The notes under the pieces: generated by a model | Told to the model about the DNA's origin: nothing | The model's input: only the letters and a program-made list of their open reading frames with translations | Database searches by the model: none | Shown: positions 13,302-14,395 of the stretch, piece by piece | How positions within the stretch are numbered: the first letter of the stretch is position 1 | Layout of the letters: each line of letters opens with the position of its first letter | Program-made: the position numbers and the translations under genes | Assembly (NCBI GenBank): GCA_021805885.1 | Contig: JAJZDR010000049.1 | Location: forward strand, 1 to 14,395 | Reading direction: 5' to 3' | DNA from: a bacterium | Lineage (GTDB): Bacteria; Patescibacteria; Dojkabacteria; JAKAPS01; JAJZLI01 | Length of the DNA stretch: 14,395 nucleotides

Positions 13302-13902
13302 TTTTATAAGGTAATGATCAATCTTTTTAACAAAATTTCTATTGGATATATTATTTAGCAAATCAAATTTTGAAGAATTTTAATATTAATATTAAAGTTC
13401 TACTCAAGAAATTATAAACAATCAAATACATAAAGTCATTCTAGTACCAATTATAGCAACTAATAGATTTTGATAAATTTCCTTTTCTAAAAAAATTATT
13501 TAAAGGTGGAAAATACACTAATAATGGATTGCACTATAAACATTAACTTGCAGTAAATAATTTATATCAATAAAAAGTATTTTAATGGAATTTTAATTAT
13601 TTTACTATTCTCTTTGGATAATAAATTAGAATTACAAACAACCAATCCATAATTTCCATTTATTTTTTCAAGAGTTAAAACAGCCTCCTGAGTTTCCCAA
13701 TTAGTACATTCTAGATTTTGAACAAGGTTAAATTAATTTCTAAGTTTGGCAACTCCATTTGTTTATAGTAAATCAATGCAAATATATAGGCAATAATCCA
13801 CTCTTTCTTTATGTAGATTTCCCCCTTGGTAACTTCTTATCATAGTACTTTATTTTTCATTAATTATTAGAGAGTCATTCCCCAGTTTAGAACCCACATT
13901 CT
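13302..13902. other. Degraded stretch without an intact gene
   Basis: About 600 bp with no frame above roughly 50 codons on either strand. The part from 13562 to 13860 holds the frameshifted remnant listed separately. Between 13302 and 13560 I see only A+T-rich sequence with many stops. A minus-strand snippet near 13425-13465 reading NLLVAIIGTRM faintly resembles PTVAIIAMEEL of the intact antitoxin and may be another relic, but the match is too short to trust. No tRNA, terminator or repeat array was found. Confidence 0.5.
13562..13860 (-). pseudogene. Frameshifted gene remnant, family not recognised
   Basis: On the minus strand, a frame closed by TAG at 13711-13713 (tail EWIIAYIFALIYYKQMELPN, then LEINLTLF) is continued in another frame by NLECTNWETQEAVLTLEKI and NGNYGLVVCNSNLLSK, and ends at TAA 13562-13564. 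An ATG at 13858-13860 is followed by stops at once. The two frames join around 13711-13725 and have gene-like amino-acid content, which suggests one decayed protein of at least 90 residues. I do not recognise the family. Confidence 0.45.
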
Positions 13903-14294
13903 TTAAGGTTCTTTAGTTTTGATTGTAGACACTAAAGTAAGTCTTTGATCATATGTATAAAGTACCATATTCCCTAATTCTGCCACACTTAAAAGATAAG
14001 CATCTATGTAAGATATCTTATATTGTTTCCATATTGTTAAAGCTCTACTAAGTAGGAACTCATTACATTCAATAGTATTTATATGGATTAATGCTTTTAT
14101 TTTTTCTAATACATCTTGTTTATCTAGAGAGTAATATGAGGTGAGTACCCAAATAATTTCTGCAACAACTGTGTCTAAAAGAATATTTTTATTTTTTTAT
14201 CTTTTAATAAATGCTCAATACGAACAACTTTCTCTTTATCATCATTAACTAAAAATCTGATAATCAGGTTTGTATCAATAAGGTTTTTTGACAT
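13903..14294 (-). pseudogene. Frameshifted PIN-domain toxin of a second toxin-antitoxin module
   Basis: From ATG 14294, the first frame reads MSKNLIDTNLIIRFLVND then KEKVVRIEHLLKD and stops soon after. A one-base shift within the A-runs of the coding strand (14186-14198 region) restores ILLDTVVAEIIWVLTSYYSL and continues to YKISYIDAYLLSVAELG, MVLYTYDQRL and TAA at 13903-13905. The PIN acidic residues are all present across the two frames: D7 (IDTN), E of VAEI, D of YIDAYL and D of YDQRL. The total of about 130 codons is normal for a VapC-like PIN toxin. With everything else conserved, this is either a recent mutation, a sequencing error in the homopolymer, or slippage. It overlaps the upstream antitoxin frame by 20 nt. 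Confidence 0.75.
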
Positions 14295-14395
14295 ATTTAA
14301 TGTTGATTGCATCTTTAACGGCATTATCCATTGCATCTATGTTGAAAGGCTTGTCTGATTTCACAGACCTTTTTAAATCAAAAAAAATTCTTACT
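14275..14395 (-). CDS. C-terminal part of the cognate antitoxin, cut by the window end
   Basis: A minus-strand frame open from the window edge to TGA at 14275-14277, 39 residues visible (VRIFFDLKRSVKSDKPFNID, then AMDNAVKDAINIKYVKKPY). It overlaps the start of the PIN toxin by 20 nt, the usual antitoxin-then-toxin order with translational coupling. The visible part is too short to name the antitoxin class. Confidence 0.55.
   Translation of the reverse strand, partial: VRIFFDLKRSVKSDKPFNIDAMDNAVKDAINIKYVKKPY

Noticed and set aside
1..14395. Archaeal origin, suggested by archaeal-type TIM, GAPN and DUF929
   Set aside because: Repeated TTGACA-17-TATAAT promoters, a peptidoglycan-active domain, an LPXTG-like signal and a Leu tRNA of bacterial form point to a bacterium with some transferred genes.
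1..14395. UGA recoding as in some small-genome lineages
   Set aside because: Several genes end at TGA in positions fixed by overlaps with the next gene (7010, 8502), and no frame needs read-through of TGA.

Overview
This looks like a bacterial chromosome segment of roughly 30% G+C from a small-genome lineage. The bacterial signs are six or more promoters with a sigma70-type -35/-10 layout, a cell-wall glucosaminidase-like protein, a surface protein ending in an LPXTG-like sorting signal, a ridA-ilvA operon and a UvrC. tRNAs without encoded CCA, a compact UvrC and several apparently leaderless mRNAs fit a Candidate Phyla Radiation (Patescibacteria) genome; this placement is inference. TAA, TAG and TGA all act as stops, so UGA is not recoded.

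Layout. 1-220: tRNA-Leu(UAG) behind an array of 14-bp palindromic repeats. 220-1861 (minus): ridA-ilvA, threonine deamination and imine clean-up. 1962-3520 (minus): a membrane-anchored glucosaminidase-like protein, tRNA-Gly(UCC), a second palindromic array, and an anchored protein of unknown function. 3600-6250 (minus): a large secreted protein with six Cys-paired repeats, a consensus promoter and a clear intrinsic terminator. 6429-9847 (plus): an overlapping operon of an archaeal-type triosephosphate-isomerase homologue that has lost its catalytic residues, a GAPN-type aldehyde dehydrogenase that has lost its general-base Glu, and a compact UvrC. A third palindromic array at 9833-9880 holds the stop codons of both uvrC and the convergent VKOR gene. 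9872-11114 (minus): a DUF929 thioredoxin-like protein and VKOR, a likely disulfide-forming pair. 11184-12077 (plus): an NAD-dependent epimerase. 12083-14395 (minus): an intact Phd/PIN toxin-antitoxin locus, a deleted tandem copy of it, degraded coding remnants, and a second, frameshifted PIN module running off the window end.

How the parts fit. The VKOR/DUF929 pair would supply disulfides outside the membrane, and the most obvious client is the surface protein, whose six modules each carry one Cys near each end. Two adjacent triose-phosphate proteins (TIM-like and GAPN-like) have both lost key catalytic residues while keeping intact frames, which suggests a changed function rather than decay. 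The most unusual structural signal is three unrelated-sequence arrays built on one scheme: a roughly 12-bp palindrome plus a 2-nt spacer, repeated every 14 bp at gene 3' ends. Four or five genes also have their -10 hexamer only 6-7 nt before the start codon, the signature of leaderless mRNAs.
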